DNA of 64,000 bases from Williamsia sterculiae. Its GTDB lineage: Bacteria > Actinomycetota > Actinomycetes > Mycobacteriales > Mycobacteriaceae. Where the stretch lies: assembly GCF_900156495.1 (NCBI RefSeq), contig NZ_FTNT01000010.1:1-64000 (forward strand), given 5' to 3'. The notes under the pieces are model-generated. The model did not search any database. It was given only the letters and a program-made list of their open reading frames with translations, and had not been told where the DNA came from. The translations under genes were made by a program, and so were the position numbers. Of this stretch, positions 62,676 to 64,000 are shown one piece after another (the stretch's first letter is position 1; every line of letters starts with the position of its first letter).

Positions 62676-63488
62676 TTGGGTAGGCACTCGACGCCGAGAA
62701 GATCACGAAAACCGCTGCTCGCGACCGCTTTGGTCCCCGTCGGACTGGCTGCAGCAGCGGCCACGGCGGCAGCGGCACAGCAGCACGATCCCGGCGTGTC
62801 GAGGGCGGCGCAGTCGCCGACGTCGCAGCTCCACGCGGCTACACATCCCGCGTCCGCATCGTCCGTGTCCACCGTCACACCATCGCCCGTCGTGCGTCCC
62901 GCGGTGACCCCGCCATCGGTCATCCGAACCCCTGTGTCGCCTGCGAAGCCCACACCCGCCCCGCTGCCGGCCAGCGTGACCACCGGGTCGGTGCCCGACT
63001 CGAGCTATCAGGCCTACCGCAAGGCCTCCGAGACCCTGGCCCGCGAGCAACCCGGCTGCGGCATCGGCTGGACACTGATCGCCGGCATCGGCAAGGTCGA
63101 GTCACACCATGCCGAGAACGGCGACGTGGACGCGGCCGGAACATTGCGCACCCCTATCTACGGTCCGACGCTGGACGGAACGTTGGCAGGCAATCAGGTG
63201 GTCGCCGACACCGACGGCGGACAACTCGACGGTGACGCCGTCCACGACCGCGCGGTCGGGCCGATGCAGTTCCTGCCGTCCACATGGGAGAAGTACGCCG
63301 AGGACGGAAACGGTGACGGCAAGACCGATCCGCAGAACATCTACGACGCCGCGCTCACCACCGGAAGGTACCTCTGCGACGGTCACCTGAATCTGCGTGA
63401 TGCCACCCAGCAGGTCACCGCCGTCTTGCGGTACAACAACTCGATGCAGTACGTCGACGACGTGCTCGGGTTCTCGCGGCGCTACTGA
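62676..63488 (+). CDS. Secreted lytic transglycosylase, MltB/SLT type
   Basis: A 270-residue exported murein hydrolase. A signal peptide (RRSRKPLLATALVPVGLAAA) and a Ser/Thr/Pro-rich linker of about 80 residues precede the catalytic domain: CGIGWTLIAGIGKVESHH (catalytic Glu), AVGPMQFLPSTWEKYAEDGN, DPQNIYDAALTTGRYLC and AVLRYNNSMQYVDDVL. The TTG at 62676 with AAAGGGAAC upstream is the best start. In the Mycobacteriales such enzymes remodel the wall alongside Rpf proteins. Confidence 0.87.
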   Translation: MGRHSTPRRSRKPLLATALVPVGLAAAAATAAAAQQHDPGVSRAAQSPTSQLHAATHPASASSVSTVTPSPVVRPAVTPPSVIRTPVSPAKPTPAPLPASVTTGSVPDSSYQAYRKASETLAREQPGCGIGWTLIAGIGKVESHHAENGDVDAAGTLRTPIYGPTLDGTLAGNQVVADTDGGQLDGDAVHDRAVGPMQFLPSTWEKYAEDGNGDGKTDPQNIYDAALTTGRYLCDGHLNLRDATQQVTAVLRYNNSMQYVDDVLGFSRRY

Positions 63489-63510
63489 GACTCTCGACTC
63501 CGGGGCCGCG

Positions 63511-64000
63511 TCAGTCCGCGTCGAGGTCGGCGAGCCACGCGGCCACCGACGCATCGCTGGGTGAACGCCAGTCACCGCGTGGAGACAGCGACCCACCCGA
63601 TCCGATCTTCGGGGCGTTGGGCATCGCGGTGCGCTTGAACTGACTGGACATGAACCGCGTCAGGAAGACCCGCAGCCACGCATTGATCGTGTCCACGTCG
63701 TAGGCGTTGCGGCGGTCGGGAGCGATCATGTCCGACCACTCGCCGCGCTCGCGGTCTCCCCACGCCTGATGGGCCAGGTAGGCGATCTTGCTGGGCCGGT
63801 AGCCGAAGCGTGTCAGGTAGTAGAGGAAGAAGTCGTGCAGTTCGTAGGGCCCGATGCTGTCCTCGGTGCTCTGCACCGCCCCGCTGGCCTCGTCGGCGGG
63901 CACCAGCTCCGGCGTGATCACGTCGTCGATGATCTCGGCCAACACCGCACCGGTCTGCGGAGAGTACTGACCGGTGCTGATCATCCATCGGATGAGGTGC
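63511..64000 (-). CDS. nadE: Glutamine-dependent NAD+ synthetase, C-terminal part (runs off window)
   Basis: The visible 163 residues ([20 protein letters not shown] and on) match the C-terminal end of the long actinobacterial NadE synthetase domain. Family blocks are [39 protein letters not shown], and [20 protein letters not shown] with the substrate-contacting Lys/Arg. It completes NAD+ synthesis from nicotinate adenine dinucleotide. The start and the N-terminal glutaminase domain lie beyond base 64000; the frame is open to the edge. Confidence 0.87.
   Translation of the reverse strand, partial: HLIRWMISTGQYSPQTGAVLAEIIDDVITPELVPADEASGAVQSTEDSIGPYELHDFFLYYLTRFGYRPSKIAYLAHQAWGDRERGEWSDMIAPDRRNAYDVDTINAWLRVFLTRFMSSQFKRTAMPNAPKIGSGGSLSPRGDWRSPSDASVAAWLADLDAD

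Overview
The window looks like chromosomal DNA of a high-GC, mycolate-bearing actinobacterium (order Mycobacteriales). Gordonia or a close relative is my best guess. The reasons are a mycolic/branched-fatty-acid type cyclopropane synthase, an Rpf with a c-di-AMP (ydaO) riboswitch, SepH, type VII secretion (ESX) substrate-like genes, an XPB/Ercc3 helicase pair, and a gene order that, from memory, follows the M. tuberculosis Rv0858c-Rv0889c neighbourhood (citA, serC, sepH, DUF2537, TrmH, MarR, DUF2530, DUF3027, Rv0876c/Rv0875c-like, cspB, moaA, moaD, rpfA, moaE, mog, moaC, XPB pair, dapC). That backbone is interrupted by accessory blocks.

Layout. 1-1327: an IS30-family element with both terminal inverted repeats and a frameshifted transposase, followed by a truncated AbiEi/DUF559-like remnant. 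1.8-10.2 kb: a DUF2236 oxygenase behind a promoter covered by a perfect 19-bp inverted repeat, a PAP2 phosphatase, a 2OG-Fe(II) oxygenase, a cyclopropane-fatty-acid-type methyltransferase with an alpha/beta hydrolase, an MFS exporter, pdxH and citrate synthase. 10.2-14.75 kb: an ESX-substrate-like island without ESX core genes. Both of its plus-strand units sit behind a GGAAC-N17-CGTC ECF-type promoter, and its right half is visibly AT-rich. 15.2-24.2 kb: serC, sepH, small conserved membrane proteins, TrmH, two MFS genes, an Eis-like acetyltransferase, MarR and PAP2. 24.2-27.8 kb: a CitMHS carrier with a CitA/CitB-type two-component system.

28-33.1 kb: a catabolic-looking module of secreted serine hydrolase, TetR regulator, class III aminotransferase and APC permease, with one sequence element shared in front of the hydrolase and the aminotransferase. 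33.2-39.4 kb: a sacsin-type ATPase, DUF3027, an MFS-like protein, DUF2771 and a cold-shock protein. 39.5-44.5 kb: molybdopterin biosynthesis genes (moaA, moaD, moaE, mog, moaC) wrapped around rpf, which has a CRP-type site, a c-di-AMP riboswitch and a strong terminator. 44.5-51.1 kb: the helicase pair, a Cys-rich duplicated membrane-anchored protein and a DapC-like aminotransferase.

51-64 kb: accessory genes (hydrolases, CGNR and HxlR regulators, quinone reductase, HAD phosphatase, a sensor kinase/response regulator next to an ABC transporter), then an SOS-box AlkB, an SDR, a secreted transglycosylase and the 3' part of nadE, which runs off the right edge. I saw no rRNA, tRNA or CRISPR.

The least expected signals are: a 21-bp-period repeat in two separate convergent intergenic gaps (42.8 and 51.1 kb); the paired ECF promoters of the orphan ESX island; the shared operator-like element of the hydrolase/aminotransferase module; and the 19-bp operator at 1.8 kb.
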